A stretch of DNA of 38,718 bases from a virus. Where the stretch lies: the IMG/VR virus record IMGVR_UViG_3300025000_000236, positions 1 through 38,718 of that record; one strand, given 5' to 3'. This document shows, piece after piece, positions 7,115 through 16,524 of the stretch. The notes under the pieces were generated by a model. The model made no database searches, was not told where the DNA came from, and was given only the letters and a program-made list of their open reading frames with translations. A program made the position numbers and the translations under genes. The stretch's first letter is position 1; every line of letters starts with the position of its first letter.

Positions 7115-7909
7115 ATGACCGTCGAAGCGACAGTTGAGGCCGCAGAGGTTACGCAGGACACAGGGCAGAAGACAGAACAACAGCAACCGGAAGTTGACAC
7201 ATACGAAGAACAGGCAACAGCGTTAGGGTGGAACAAGAATTACGAAGGACCGGGCAAGGTGGATGCAAAGGAATTTGTACTCCGCGCCCCGCTCTTTGAA
7301 AAGATTAAGCATCAAAGCAAGAAACTGAAAGACCAGGAAAAGGCGCTTCATGACCTTTCCGCTCATGTCCAGAAGGTTGGCGATATTGCGTACAAAAAAG
7401 CCATTGCTGACTTGAAGAAAGAGCGTAGAGAGGCAATAGAAGAGGCCGACCCGGTACGTGTGGAGGCGCTTGACGAGCAGATACGGGAAGTGGAAAAAGC
7501 TGCACCCGTTGCCGACGCACAGCCGCAAGTTGACCCGGCTATTGAGGCTTGGGTAGGCAAGGACGAAAACAAGTGGTTCCACTCCGACAAGACCATGAAA
7601 GTTTTTGCAATCGCCACCCATGACCAGTTATTGCGCGAAAACCCTACCATGGATATGGAAGACTCGCTCAAGGAAGTTACCAAACTGGTCAAAAAGGCGT
7701 TTCCTGATAAGTTTGAAAACCCGGCACGCAAAGCCGCCCCTGTTGTTGAGTCAGGCAGCACCGACTCCGGTGGGGGCAAAAAGGTATTCACTTTCCGCGA
7801 CTTGAGCGACGAACAAAAGGAGATTGCCAAACGGTTTGAGCGGCAGAAAATCATGACCAAAGACGCATACGTTAAGCAACTGGCCGATAGTGGCCTGATT
7901 GGAGGATAA
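7115..7909 (+). CDS. Putative scaffolding protein
   Basis: The 264-residue protein is highly charged and glutamine- and glutamate-rich. A long helical stretch (about 65-130, KIKHQSKKLKDQEKALHDL onward) looks like a coiled coil. The C-terminus has basic and acidic helices with FTFRDLSDEQKEIAKRFERQ. Composition and position between portal/chaperonin and capsid genes are those of a scaffold that directs procapsid assembly and is later lost. The assignment rests on context, not on a sequence signature. The start codon directly abuts the co-chaperonin stop. Confidence 0.65.
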   Translation: MTVEATVEAAEVTQDTGQKTEQQQPEVDTYEEQATALGWNKNYEGPGKVDAKEFVLRAPLFEKIKHQSKKLKDQEKALHDLSAHVQKVGDIAYKKAIADLKKERREAIEEADPVRVEALDEQIREVEKAAPVADAQPQVDPAIEAWVGKDENKWFHSDKTMKVFAIATHDQLLRENPTMDMEDSLKEVTKLVKKAFPDKFENPARKAAPVVESGSTDSGGGKKVFTFRDLSDEQKEIAKRFERQKIMTKDAYVKQLADSGLIGG

Positions 7910-7913
7910 AGTA

Positions 7914-8408
7914 ATGGCCTTTCAGAAAGGACAGAAACGCGCACCACGTAAGGCAGCAACAGCAAAGGTGGCTGAAGTTGTAGCCGAACAACCAACGGAT
8001 TCCGTTGACCAAACAACGGCCCCGGTAAAACTGGCCGAGAAGAAAAAGCGTGTACCTGTCGGGCTACGTTCCCCGATGGCGGTACATGAGAACCTTGACC
8101 CCAGTTACAAGTACCGTTTTGTGCGGGACAAGGGCAGCAGAATCGAACAGTTCCTTGAGGGGGGCTATGAAATGGTAACGGGCGACCCGCGTATTGGCGA
8201 CCCCAATATCAACAAGGCATCCAGCATGGGCGCGGCGTTTTCCGTACCTGCTGGCGACAATGAGGACCGGGTATTTCTGATGCGGATACCCAAGGAATTT
8301 TACGAAGAAGACCAGGCCGCAAAGCAGGCCAAAGTTGACGAAATCGAAGGACAACTCAAACGACGTCCAAGGGATGCAGGTCTTGAGGGCGAAATAAAAG
8401 GCATCTAA
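7914..8408 (+). CDS. Head-region protein, basic N-terminus (164 aa)
   Basis: I chose ATG 7914 behind GGAGG; the in-frame ATG at 7899 lies inside the scaffold gene and lacks a good site. The N-terminus is Lys/Arg/Ala-rich and disordered (QKGQKRAPRKAATAK), which may contact DNA. A folded part with YKYRFVRDKGSRIEQFLEGGYE follows, then a helical C-terminus. I do not recognise a named family, although similar proteins sit before capsid genes of other podoviruses. A minor capsid or assembly role is inferred from position. Confidence 0.6.
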   Translation: MAFQKGQKRAPRKAATAKVAEVVAEQPTDSVDQTTAPVKLAEKKKRVPVGLRSPMAVHENLDPSYKYRFVRDKGSRIEQFLEGGYEMVTGDPRIGDPNINKASSMGAAFSVPAGDNEDRVFLMRIPKEFYEEDQAAKQAKVDEIEGQLKRRPRDAGLEGEIKGI

Positions 8409-8413
8409 CACAT

Positions 8414-8434
8414 GGCACGGTCAAACTCCGTGCC
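8414..8434 (+). terminator. Hairpin between head genes
   Basis: GGCACGG and CCGTGCC form a perfect 7-bp stem with a 7-base loop. The next bases TGTCACGGAGGAA hold the ribosome site of the following gene, so it is more likely an mRNA processing or stability hairpin than a terminator. Confidence 0.45.
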
Positions 8435-8453
8435 TGTCACGGAGGAATAACAA

Positions 8454-9017
8454 ATGGCGAATACTGACCGCCCGAACGGGCTTCGACCCGTTAAAACCCT
8501 CAGCGGAGCACCGTGGACTAGCACTATCCGCGCTCTTGGCGTTGCTGATGGTGCTGACATCTTTGTTGGCGATCCAATCAACCTGGAATCCGGCTTGGCC
8601 GCTCCTGGCGCTACCAACGACACCGGGTTTCTTGGCGTAGCTGTTGGCTTTGGCAAATTTGATGCCGGGGGGCGCATCCCTACCGGGCCGTACAACCCCG
8701 ACAACCTCGGCAAGCGTTTTTATGACGACAGCGAATCCACGCATACTGAGTGGTGCTGTTTTTACGTTCCCGCCGATGATGTTGTATTCGAAGCTCAAAC
8801 CGCAACCGCTTTGACGCTGGTTGTCGGTGATACCTGTGACCTGTCGTATGTTGCAGGCAGCGCCGTTACCGGGACTTCTGCATGTGAACTTACTACCAAC
8901 AACAATGCAGATTTCACCGTTATCGAGGTTCCTAACCTCGTTGACAATGACCCGACTCTGGTATGGGGACGTTACCATGTAATGTTCACTCGCGCAGAGC
9001 AAGCGTTCCACGGTTAA
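8454..9017 (+). CDS. Capsid decoration/cement-like protein
   Basis: The 187-residue product starts MANTDRPNGLRPVKTLSG, a beginning I recall from head-stabilising proteins encoded immediately before capsid genes. It is beta-rich, with segments such as DIFVGDPINLESG, TGFLGVAVGFGKFDAGG and WCCFYVPADDVVFEAQ. Such proteins trimerise on the outside of HK97-fold capsids. The AGGAGGATATGACATG spacing to the next gene places both in one unit. The name is inferred from position and N-terminal similarity. Confidence 0.7.
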   Translation: MANTDRPNGLRPVKTLSGAPWTSTIRALGVADGADIFVGDPINLESGLAAPGATNDTGFLGVAVGFGKFDAGGRIPTGPYNPDNLGKRFYDDSESTHTEWCCFYVPADDVVFEAQTATALTLVVGDTCDLSYVAGSAVTGTSACELTTNNNADFTVIEVPNLVDNDPTLVWGRYHVMFTRAEQAFHG

Positions 9018-9029
9018 GGAGGATATGAC

Positions 9030-9947
9030 ATGGGAACTGTAACTACAAGTGGTTTTTCAAAACTTCTTTGGCCTGGAATCAAAGCGATTTACGGGCAAAA
9101 ATATGACGAGTATCCGCAGGAGTTCTCGCAGATATTTGAGAAGATGACCTCCGACAAGGCGTACGAAGAGTATCAGGGCACTTCGATGTTCGGCCTTGCG
9201 CCCATCAAGACGCAGGGTAACGCTCTGTACTTTGACGAAGCCAAGCAGGGGTTCACTACCCGGCTGACCAACATCGTCTATGCCATGGGCTTCATCATCA
9301 CCCGCGAAGCATACGATGACAACCAGTACGGCGACCTCATCAAGATGCTGACTCCGGCGCTTGCCTTCTCCATGCGGCAGACGAAAGAAACCGTGTGCGC
9401 CAACGTCCTGAACCGCGCTTTCAACTCGTCCTACACTGGTGGCGACGGCAAAGAAATGATTGCCAGCGACCATCCCCACATGGCAGGCGGGACATGGAGC
9501 AACGAGTTGACTGTTGCTTCCGACCTCACCCAAGCCGCTCTTGAAACCGCGTGCATCGACATTATGGCATTCGTCAATGACCGTGGGCTTAAAATAGCCG
9601 CCATGCCGCGCAGCCTCATCATCGCCCCGCAGAATACGTTTGAAGCAGAGCGTATCCTGAAATCTTCCCTTGAGTACGATACCGCCAACAACGCTATCAA
9701 CGCGCTCAAGTCGAAAGGCGTCTTCCCTGACGGTATCTCCGTTTACCACTACCTGCAAGACGCCGACGCGTGGTTCATCAAAACCAACGTACCCAACGGG
9801 CTTATCTATCAGGAGCGGGATGCGGACGACTTCAACCCGGCACCTGAAAACGACTTCGATACGGAAAATGCCAAGTACAAGGCGCGTATGAGGTTTTCTG
9901 TCGGCTGGGTTGACCCTCGCGGCATCTATGGTTCGGAAGGGGCCTAA
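9030..9947 (+). CDS. Major capsid protein
   Basis: The 305-residue protein has the features of the HK97-fold, Mu gpT-related capsid group. There is an N-terminal helical arm (FSKLLWPGIKAIYGQKYDEY) and a central region with AMGFIITREAYDDNQYGD. A long helix LTQAALETACIDIMAFVNDRG and the strand pair SLIIAPQNTFEAERIL follow. Near the C-terminus comes ADAWFIKTNVPNGL, common in these capsids, ending with VGWVDPRGIYGSEG. No N-terminal protease domain is present. A hairpin after the gene fits with very high expression. Confidence 0.88.
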   Translation: MGTVTTSGFSKLLWPGIKAIYGQKYDEYPQEFSQIFEKMTSDKAYEEYQGTSMFGLAPIKTQGNALYFDEAKQGFTTRLTNIVYAMGFIITREAYDDNQYGDLIKMLTPALAFSMRQTKETVCANVLNRAFNSSYTGGDGKEMIASDHPHMAGGTWSNELTVASDLTQAALETACIDIMAFVNDRGLKIAAMPRSLIIAPQNTFEAERILKSSLEYDTANNAINALKSKGVFPDGISVYHYLQDADAWFIKTNVPNGLIYQERDADDFNPAPENDFDTENAKYKARMRFSVGWVDPRGIYGSEGA

Positions 9948-9968
9948 CTATTAACCTTTAACCCTTTG

Positions 9969-9990
9969 GGGAGGGTGTAACAACCCTCCC
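9969..9990 (+). terminator. Hairpin after the capsid gene
   Basis: GGGAGGGT and ACCCTCCC form a perfect 8-bp GC-rich stem around a 6-base loop, 22 bases after the capsid stop. No T-run follows, so it may partly terminate or protect the capsid mRNA 3' end. Confidence 0.6.
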
Positions 9991-10021
9991 TGCAAGGCAA
10001 CTTGTGAAGGAGTAAATCACA

Positions 10022-10996
10022 ATGGGTCTTACAAACTTTCCCAACGGCATCTCTTCTTTCGGTATCCCGGTTATGGGTAGCGGCGGCATTCCCGCAACCC
10101 CCGGCACCATCTATTTTGTCGATTACGGCAATGGTAGCGACGGTAACAGCGGCAAAAGCCCATCCAAGGCGTTCAAAACCATCGCCAAAGCCTACAGCAT
10201 GGTTACGACCAACAAAGACGACGTAATCGCCCTTATAGGCAGCGCCTCACACGTCCTTACCGAGATGTTAACCGTTTCCAAAAGCCGAGTTCATTTCGTT
10301 GGCGTCGATGGATTAGGTGGCAGGTTTTACGGGCAGAATGCAAAGGTTAGCCTTGGAGTGACCACCGCCGCAACCGATATTGGCACTATCCTGAATACCG
10401 GTATTCGCAACAGCTTCACCAACATCAAGTTTACCAATGCTAACACCGTGGCACAGGGAATTTACTGCTTTGTTGAAGGCGGGGAATATACCGTCTTGAA
10501 TAGCTGCGAAATTTACAAAGAAACCGATCTCGACCAAACCGGCGCGGCTGAACTGGTAATGAACGGAGATTCAGCTCAAGTCATCAACTGCACTATTGGA
10601 AGTCTTGCAAACGCCATAGCCGGGGCAATAGTTCGCGCAAACGTGCTGGTAACAAAAGGTGTTGCCGGGGCCGGAAAGGTAGCCCGAGACGTGCTGTTTG
10701 AAAACTGCCACTTCTGGAAAAAAGCAGGGCATGTCAACAACCGCTTTGTTTACGGAGCCAACGCCGACGACGTTGAAAGAATGCTGCTTATCCGTAACTG
10801 TGTCTTTTTCTCGCAGAAACTTTCCACCGCTGTTCCTGCTCAATGCGTGGCTTTCGGTGCGGAACAGAGCGCCGGATATGTCCTGATAGACAATTGCTCG
10901 TCCATCGGGAACACCAAACTTTCGACTACCACAGGAATACACATTACCGGCGCGGTGCCGACCTACGCCACATCAGGGATTGCGGTAGCGTCTTAA
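10022..10996 (+). CDS. Beta-helix virion protein
   Basis: The 324-residue protein opens with a short glycine-rich region, then IYFVDYGNGSDGNSGKSPSK, the usual opening of right-handed parallel beta-helix repeats in phage proteins. Repeated turns follow with N/D-G-N-x-C ladders (VLNSCEIY, VINCTIG, LFENCHFW, IRNCVFF, IDNCSS). No catalytic pectinase motif is evident. Its place immediately after the capsid gene suggests a capsid-surface fibre or decoration rather than a tail enzyme. Confidence 0.68.
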   Translation: MGLTNFPNGISSFGIPVMGSGGIPATPGTIYFVDYGNGSDGNSGKSPSKAFKTIAKAYSMVTTNKDDVIALIGSASHVLTEMLTVSKSRVHFVGVDGLGGRFYGQNAKVSLGVTTAATDIGTILNTGIRNSFTNIKFTNANTVAQGIYCFVEGGEYTVLNSCEIYKETDLDQTGAAELVMNGDSAQVINCTIGSLANAIAGAIVRANVLVTKGVAGAGKVARDVLFENCHFWKKAGHVNNRFVYGANADDVERMLLIRNCVFFSQKLSTAVPAQCVAFGAEQSAGYVLIDNCSSIGNTKLSTTTGIHITGAVPTYATSGIAVAS

Positions 10997-11241
10997 TGAC
11001 CAACTGGCCCTATAAACCGGGCGATTCACTTTGCATCTGTGACATTTGCGGCTTGCGGGGGTATCGCAGCAAGATGAAAAAGACATGGGATAACCTGTTG
11101 ACTCATCCTGAATGCTGGGACCCCCGCCACCCGCAGGAAACGATTAAAGCCAAAAAAGAGCGCATAGGCGTTTCCGACGCACGACCCGAAGGAACAGATA
11201 GATTCCTGTCGCCGGGAGACGTAACCCCCGACGATTTATAA
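10996..11241 (+). CDS. Small zinc-binding phage protein
   Basis: The ATG at 10996 overlaps the previous stop (TAATG). The 81-residue product contains CDICGLRGYRSKMKKTWDNL, then HPECWDPRHPQE. The CxxC knuckle followed by PECWDPRHPQ is a conserved pattern in short proteins found between head and tail genes of many phages; a Zn ion probably joins the two halves. It may help join head and tail, but no function is established to my knowledge. The C-terminal tail is charged and probably disordered. Confidence 0.75.
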   Translation: MTNWPYKPGDSLCICDICGLRGYRSKMKKTWDNLLTHPECWDPRHPQETIKAKKERIGVSDARPEGTDRFLSPGDVTPDDL

Positions 11242-11250
11242 GGTGGGAAC

Positions 11251-12171
11251 ATGGCTTTTTCAGGCTCGACCGATTTTGCTCTTAACCGCGACCAGTTGAT
11301 ACAGGAAGCGGCAGAACTGACCGGCGCAGTAGATATAGCGGAAGGTTTAGAACCACACCTCATCAACTCCTTTTCCCGCAGCCTCAACCTGATGCTGAAG
11401 TCATGGCAGGCGAGAGGGCTGTTTCTACACGCCTACAAGAGCGCCACGCTGTTCCTTACTAAAAATGCTCAATCATACCTGTTGGGACCGACCGGGGCGC
11501 ACTGTGCCGAGTCTACTGTCTCCACCACCCTATCCGCTGACGCTGCATTAGGCGCTGGTACCCTGACCCTTTACAGCACTGCCGGTATTACCAACGGCGA
11601 CTATATCGGCATTGAGTTGGATGACGGCACACTGCAATGGACTACTGTAACCGACGCAGCCGCGACCACTATCACGTCGGTACTTACCGGGGCGGCATCT
11701 AGCGGCAACGCAGTTTACACCTACACCACAAAAATACTTCGCCCTTTGGCGATTACCGATATTCGGCTGAAAGACTCAAGCGGCAACGAAATACCCGTTA
11801 CCCATCTTTCTCAGGAAGATTACTTTCGACTCCCCAATAAAACCAGTGCGGGTAAGTGTGTTCAGGTAGCTTTTGACCCGCAACTGACCAACGCTGTTCT
11901 CTACACTTGGCCGGTATGCGCTGACGTTACCACACAACTTTTGTTCCGGTACAAGCGCCCAATTGACGACCTGGACGCACAGACTGATAACGCCATGGTT
12001 GCGGCGGATTGGTACATGGCTCTGGTATCAGGGCTTGCTTACCACATTGCACCAAAACTCAATATCCCCATTGATAAGCAGGTTGCGTTGAAAGCCCGGT
12101 ACGATGAAGCACTGGCAGGGCTGGATGATTTCGAGGAAGCATCCTTTTTCTTACAGCCTGCACGGAGATAA
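11251..12171 (+). CDS. Head-tail adaptor, P22 gp4-like
   Basis: The 306-residue product begins with helices typical of the tail adaptor that docks under the portal: DFALNRDQLIQEAAELTGA, then LNLMLKSWQARGLFLHAYKS, and LFLTKNAQSYLLGP. The C-terminal part (DWYMALVSGLAYHIAPKLN) is again helical. Between about residues 90 and 160 there is a beta-rich module (AGTLTLYSTAGITNGDYIGI) that interrupts the core and recurs in other virion proteins of this window. The gene lies in the right order for a P22-like connector. Confidence 0.72.
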   Translation: MAFSGSTDFALNRDQLIQEAAELTGAVDIAEGLEPHLINSFSRSLNLMLKSWQARGLFLHAYKSATLFLTKNAQSYLLGPTGAHCAESTVSTTLSADAALGAGTLTLYSTAGITNGDYIGIELDDGTLQWTTVTDAAATTITSVLTGAASSGNAVYTYTTKILRPLAITDIRLKDSSGNEIPVTHLSQEDYFRLPNKTSAGKCVQVAFDPQLTNAVLYTWPVCADVTTQLLFRYKRPIDDLDAQTDNAMVAADWYMALVSGLAYHIAPKLNIPIDKQVALKARYDEALAGLDDFEEASFFLQPARR

Positions 12172-12174
12172 CAA

Positions 12175-14121
12175 ATGAGCGCAAAAGCAACACAAATTGA
12201 TTTCCTGCTTTCCGGTTTTGACAACGCCAAGGGCGGCACGGTGACCGCCTACGCTGCCGGGACTACTGACCTCAAAACAGTTTGGCTTGACCGTGAAAAA
12301 CAGACCGCCGCCGATAATCCTTATACATTGAACGCCAGCCGGGGAGCCGCGCAACTGTACGGCGACGGTATATATAAGTTTGTCATCAAAGACAGCACCG
12401 GGCAAATCATAACGGGCGGCACGCTGGATAATATCGCTATCGGGCTATCAGATGGCCCTTGGGTGGACGTGGCGGAATATGCCAGCCTGACCGCAGCCGT
12501 AACCGCCATTGGTGCCACCGAGACAACGCTGTTGGTCAACTCCGCAACCACCTTGACCGCCAGCACCGCCATTCCTGCCACCCTCGTCATTAAGCCTACC
12601 AGCTTGGGGATGATAACCATACCCAGCGGAATGACGTTGACAATCAACAGCGCCTTTGATGCGCCCTTGTATCAGTTCTTTGACGGTACGGGGACGCTTA
12701 CCATTAACGGCAAACTGAGCGCAGCACCGACACTGATACATGCCAACCTTACCCTTGGCGCGGGTGCTACCAGCTTTGTATACCCTGAGTGGTACGGAAT
12801 AGACGGCACGGCTGATGATGTAGAAATACAGAAAGCTGCAAACACCCTTGCCACTACTCGCAAGTTGGTTTTGTCCCAATCGTACAACACCACCGCAGCA
12901 ATCACGTTTACCAGTTTGACCGGTCCAGAAGTAGAGTTTGTCGGCAACGCTAGGATAGTGACCGCCGAAAACAGCGGCATGACCTTTACCGACTGCATTA
13001 ACCCGGTAGTGCGAAACATCACCATATTAAACGGGACTGTCAATTGGGACGATGCAATCCACGGCCTATCGGTCAACGGTACAAGTCACGGTCAATTTGA
13101 AATCACCAAGATCGGCGGGTATACCAAGGGATTGACGCTTGAAGTATCGGCGGCTGGTTCGTCGCTTTACAACCGATTTGATGTTGGGCTGATGGTTGAC
13201 AACAAATACGACACCTATTTCAAGTTTGACGACACATATGCGGTAAACGAAAACACCTTCAATCAGGGTGCGTACATGCTTACATCGGCTACCAAAGCTG
13301 GCAAAACCGGCAGCTATGTAGCATACGCCGAACGCACAGCGGGATCTCAAAGCCTTGACAATATCCGCTTTATCTCCCCGGCGTTTGAGAGTAAGCACAA
13401 CGGGATTTATTTCGGCAATACCGGCTGTGTAGGCTGGCTGTTGCTGCATCCCCGTATCGAGTCGGTAGATGCTAACTGGTTGCAAGGCATAGTCAGTAGA
13501 AGCGTGTTCTTGTTTGCCAACCAGGAAATTGACCGCAGCAAGATAAACCTTGATGTCAGCAATTCCCGCAATAACACCTTTATCGGTAAAGATTCGGGGC
13601 AGGAATCAACCCTCAATATCGAATCGACTTATGGGGGGCTTGGTTTCTACAACTATTACGACCATACGCAATTCCTGGGGCGGCTGTGGTTTCAAGAAAC
13701 AACCAACCGGATGCTTCACACCGATGCAGCCGCGCAAACACAAGCTATTAACAAACAATACGAAGGGACCGCCGCACCGACAGCCGGAACATACCGGGTG
13801 GGCGCTCAGTCATGGAATACCAACGCGACGGCGGGACAGCCTATCGGGTGGACGTGTTCAGCATCCGGCACCATGGGGACGCTTAATAGCGGGTCCACCA
13901 CTGCCAGTGGAACCAGCGGCGATGCTTTTGTAACGGTAAACGCCACCACCGGGTTACACATTGGGGCCAACATCTCCATTGCTGGTGTTACAGGGACCAA
14001 AGTCGTGACCGGCATAGTGGGAACAACGGTCTATCTCGACAGTACCATAGACGCCACCGTATCAGGCGCTGCGGTTGCTTTCGTCGCCGCAACATGGAAA
14101 GCAATGCCTAACTACTCGTAA
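12175..14121 (+). CDS. Tail spike with head-binding domain and beta-helix
   Basis: The 648-residue protein has a compact N-terminal attachment domain (about 1-90: FLLSGFDNAKGGTVTAYAAG, TDLKTVWLDREKQTAAD, GDGIYKFVIKDSTG), a widespread podovirus spike anchor. A right-handed beta-helix follows (about 95-500: VRNITILNGTVNW, DNIRFISPAFES and similar coils). The C-terminus (about 530-648) carries small beta modules, one of which repeats the fold seen in the adaptor and fibre proteins. Spikes bind and often cleave surface polysaccharide; no catalytic residues can be assigned by eye. Confidence 0.72.
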   Translation: MSAKATQIDFLLSGFDNAKGGTVTAYAAGTTDLKTVWLDREKQTAADNPYTLNASRGAAQLYGDGIYKFVIKDSTGQIITGGTLDNIAIGLSDGPWVDVAEYASLTAAVTAIGATETTLLVNSATTLTASTAIPATLVIKPTSLGMITIPSGMTLTINSAFDAPLYQFFDGTGTLTINGKLSAAPTLIHANLTLGAGATSFVYPEWYGIDGTADDVEIQKAANTLATTRKLVLSQSYNTTAAITFTSLTGPEVEFVGNARIVTAENSGMTFTDCINPVVRNITILNGTVNWDDAIHGLSVNGTSHGQFEITKIGGYTKGLTLEVSAAGSSLYNRFDVGLMVDNKYDTYFKFDDTYAVNENTFNQGAYMLTSATKAGKTGSYVAYAERTAGSQSLDNIRFISPAFESKHNGIYFGNTGCVGWLLLHPRIESVDANWLQGIVSRSVFLFANQEIDRSKINLDVSNSRNNTFIGKDSGQESTLNIESTYGGLGFYNYYDHTQFLGRLWFQETTNRMLHTDAAAQTQAINKQYEGTAAPTAGTYRVGAQSWNTNATAGQPIGWTCSASGTMGTLNSGSTTASGTSGDAFVTVNATTGLHIGANISIAGVTGTKVVTGIVGTTVYLDSTIDATVSGAAVAFVAATWKAMPNYS

Positions 14122-14130
14122 GGGGCTGTG

Positions 14131-15555
14131 ATGGTAATCAAGCCACAAAAGCCATATTACAACATCGACCCGGTGTCTAAGCAGATAGTTTCAGATGCTA
14201 TCTACGACGGATACCGGGACGAAACAGACAGCTTGTGCAGCCGCTTTGGTTTGCGTGAGTTTACCGACCTTGCAACTGGTTTGCCGGGTGATGGGCTGTT
14301 CTGGTGGGACAAGCTAAATAAGCCTGTTGCCGTGTCGGGCGGTAAGGCATTCACCTTTGACAAATACGGCGTGGTGTCTGAACTGACGGGACCGGCGCTT
14401 AACCAGGGAACGCCAACGGTATTCGCAGCGGGGCAGAAGATAGATAATTCAGCGATTCTCTTTTGCTGCAACGGTAAGAATCTTAACTACAGCACCGGGC
14501 ATGAGTTCACACAGGTGGGCAGCCCCGCCCCGCAGAATAGCACGCACGTAATTTATCAGGGCTTGCGCTTTTTGGGCAACGAGAAGGACACCGCCCGTTT
14601 TTACTTTTCAGATATTGACCCCGAAACCGGCGAGTTTGACCCAACCTATTGGGCGGCTACTGAGAACCCGCTGACAGGCGACACGCGGGGCGACAATATT
14701 CTTGGCTTGTACCAGGCGTGGGAAGATGCGGCGGTATGGGGCAGCGATGGCCGGGAGTTGTGGCAGGAAACGGGCGGGGAACCTCCTATCGAGATGCGCC
14801 GTGGTTCTTTCTGTGACGCCGGTCTTATCGCCCCGTACAGCGTCAAGCGTGCCGATAACACCTTCTTTGCGCTATGCACGGTGGACGAAAAACCGGCGGT
14901 AGTGCGGCTGGTGGGTAACGACCCGCAGGTGATTAGCCTTGATATAGAAAGAGTGCTTGATAATTTCTCTACACTGGCAAACGCCATAGGCGACGTTATC
15001 AGTATCGGTGGGCAGTCTTTCTACATCCTTACCAACGAGGGGCAAACGTGGGCGTATAACATCAAGAAACAAGAGTGGTATCGGTGGAGCTGGTGGAATA
15101 AACACTATGCCGAACGTGAGGCGTTTCTTGGGCGTCACTTTATCTTTGCAAAGGCATGGGGTAAGCACCTGTGTCAAAGCCGCGTTGACGGCAAGATTTA
15201 TGAGGTTGTATCAGACGCAACCAGCGATAACGGTAACTTGATTGCAACCGAATGGGTGACAGGGTGGGCAGACGGTGGGACTACTGAGGAAAAAGTGTTG
15301 GCATGGCTCCGTATCCACCTGAAACGGGCGCAGGGTAACACCGCCGGCAGCGAACCGGTCATGGTGTTCAAATACCGCAACAACGGAAAGCAGGAATGGA
15401 GCAACGAAAGACAAATCTCGTTGGGCAAACAAGGGCAGTATGAGTTTTACAAAACGCTGCACTCCTTGGGACAATTCCGCAGCCGTCAGTTTTCGTTACG
15501 CATGACCGACGCGGCAAACTTGGTTTTTGCTGGCATTGAGATGGAGTTTTCGTAA
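14131..15555 (+). CDS. Tail hub, P22 gp10-like DNA stabilisation protein
   Basis: At about 474 residues it is nearly the size of P22 gp10, the tail hub that plugs the portal channel. The sequence is built of beta-propeller-like blades with repeated aromatic strands (GDGLFWWDKLNKPVAVSG, GQSFYILTNEGQTWAYNIKK, EWYRWSWWNKHYAERE). ATG 14131 is preferred to the adjacent GTG 14128 because of the spacing from AAGGGG. Gene order (adaptor, spike, hub, tail protein, ejection proteins) supports the assignment. Confidence 0.7.
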   Translation: MVIKPQKPYYNIDPVSKQIVSDAIYDGYRDETDSLCSRFGLREFTDLATGLPGDGLFWWDKLNKPVAVSGGKAFTFDKYGVVSELTGPALNQGTPTVFAAGQKIDNSAILFCCNGKNLNYSTGHEFTQVGSPAPQNSTHVIYQGLRFLGNEKDTARFYFSDIDPETGEFDPTYWAATENPLTGDTRGDNILGLYQAWEDAAVWGSDGRELWQETGGEPPIEMRRGSFCDAGLIAPYSVKRADNTFFALCTVDEKPAVVRLVGNDPQVISLDIERVLDNFSTLANAIGDVISIGGQSFYILTNEGQTWAYNIKKQEWYRWSWWNKHYAEREAFLGRHFIFAKAWGKHLCQSRVDGKIYEVVSDATSDNGNLIATEWVTGWADGGTTEEKVLAWLRIHLKRAQGNTAGSEPVMVFKYRNNGKQEWSNERQISLGKQGQYEFYKTLHSLGQFRSRQFSLRMTDAANLVFAGIEMEFS

Positions 15556-16524
15556 ATGGCGCAAGGTCCGTTTACTAAATTACCTAAACCTCCCCGCCCT
15601 TCGGTAATCATTGAGGAAATGAAACGGGGCGACTTGCGGGAAACCTCGGCATGGTTTGACAGGATATTTATGATTCTGTCGGGACTACCCGGTATTGCGT
15701 GGAGCGTGGTAAGCAAGGCGGGTTCCAACCTTACCGATATTGAAACCCGCAACCATAACAACCTGCAAACCATCGGCGAAGCGGATTTAACGAGCACAGA
15801 CGGCACCAAGAGGCAGCACATCAGTAACGCGCAGGGCAAAGCGTGGGAGGATCACCGCAACGCCTCACAGGACGTTCACGGCATTGGTGTTGATAATTCC
15901 GTTGTAGGCACCGGGACAGAACAGACTATCAGCAATAAGAAGTACGGTGGGGATACCGATTACAGTGAGTTTGAAGACGATGGAACACTGAAATTCAACG
16001 GGGATGCAACAGTATGGAACGACATAAATAAATCCCTTCTTCCCCTTACCACAGGAGTTAGCACACCAGACATAATTGCCGTCAACAGCGATGCAATGCT
16101 GAAAGTGCGGTCATTTGACGGCAACGTGACTACAGAGGAATTGGGGGAGTCGTTTGAAATAGTCCACGATTACAAGGAAGGGACTAACATTGTCCCTCAT
16201 ATTCATTGGTGTCCAACTACTGCCGATGCTGGCAATGTTAAATGGCAACTGCGCTATATGTGGGTAGACCGGAACGGCGTGTTTGAAAATGCTGTGACCA
16301 TCTTTGTAACCGCCGCAGCGGGGGGAGTTGCTTGGAAAGAACACCGCACCAGCTTCCCCGAAATATCCGGCACTGGTAAGCATATTGGGAGCCGGTTCAC
16401 GTTTGTCTTGTTTCGAGATCCAACAGACGCAGCCGACACCTACGCCGCAGACGCAGCCGCCTTTGATTTCGGCGTACATTACGAGATAGACACCATTGGT
16501 AGCCGGGGAGTTACGGCGAAATGA
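15556..16524 (+). CDS. Tail protein with C-terminal beta-sandwich
   Basis: The 322-residue product has a helical N-terminus (SVIIEEMKRGDLRETSAWFD), a middle motif SNAQGKAWEDHRNASQDVHG common in podovirus tail proteins, and a C-terminal beta domain. The C-terminal domain (VPHIHWCPTTADAGNVKWQL, KHIGSRFTFVLFRDP) resembles receptor- or sugar-binding sandwiches. It is probably a tail tip or fibre component. Its stop codon overlaps the start of the first radical SAM gene (ATGA), so the enzymes are co-translated with it. Confidence 0.62.
   Translation: MAQGPFTKLPKPPRPSVIIEEMKRGDLRETSAWFDRIFMILSGLPGIAWSVVSKAGSNLTDIETRNHNNLQTIGEADLTSTDGTKRQHISNAQGKAWEDHRNASQDVHGIGVDNSVVGTGTEQTISNKKYGGDTDYSEFEDDGTLKFNGDATVWNDINKSLLPLTTGVSTPDIIAVNSDAMLKVRSFDGNVTTEELGESFEIVHDYKEGTNIVPHIHWCPTTADAGNVKWQLRYMWVDRNGVFENAVTIFVTAAAGGVAWKEHRTSFPEISGTGKHIGSRFTFVLFRDPTDAADTYAADAAAFDFGVHYEIDTIGSRGVTAK

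Noticed and set aside
7363-8016. 217-residue leftward open frame opposite the scaffold gene
   Set aside because: Ser/Ala/Leu-rich shadow frame with no start signal, fully covered by two rightward genes.
9057-9758. 233-residue leftward open frame opposite the capsid gene
   Set aside because: Antisense shadow of the highly biased capsid codons.
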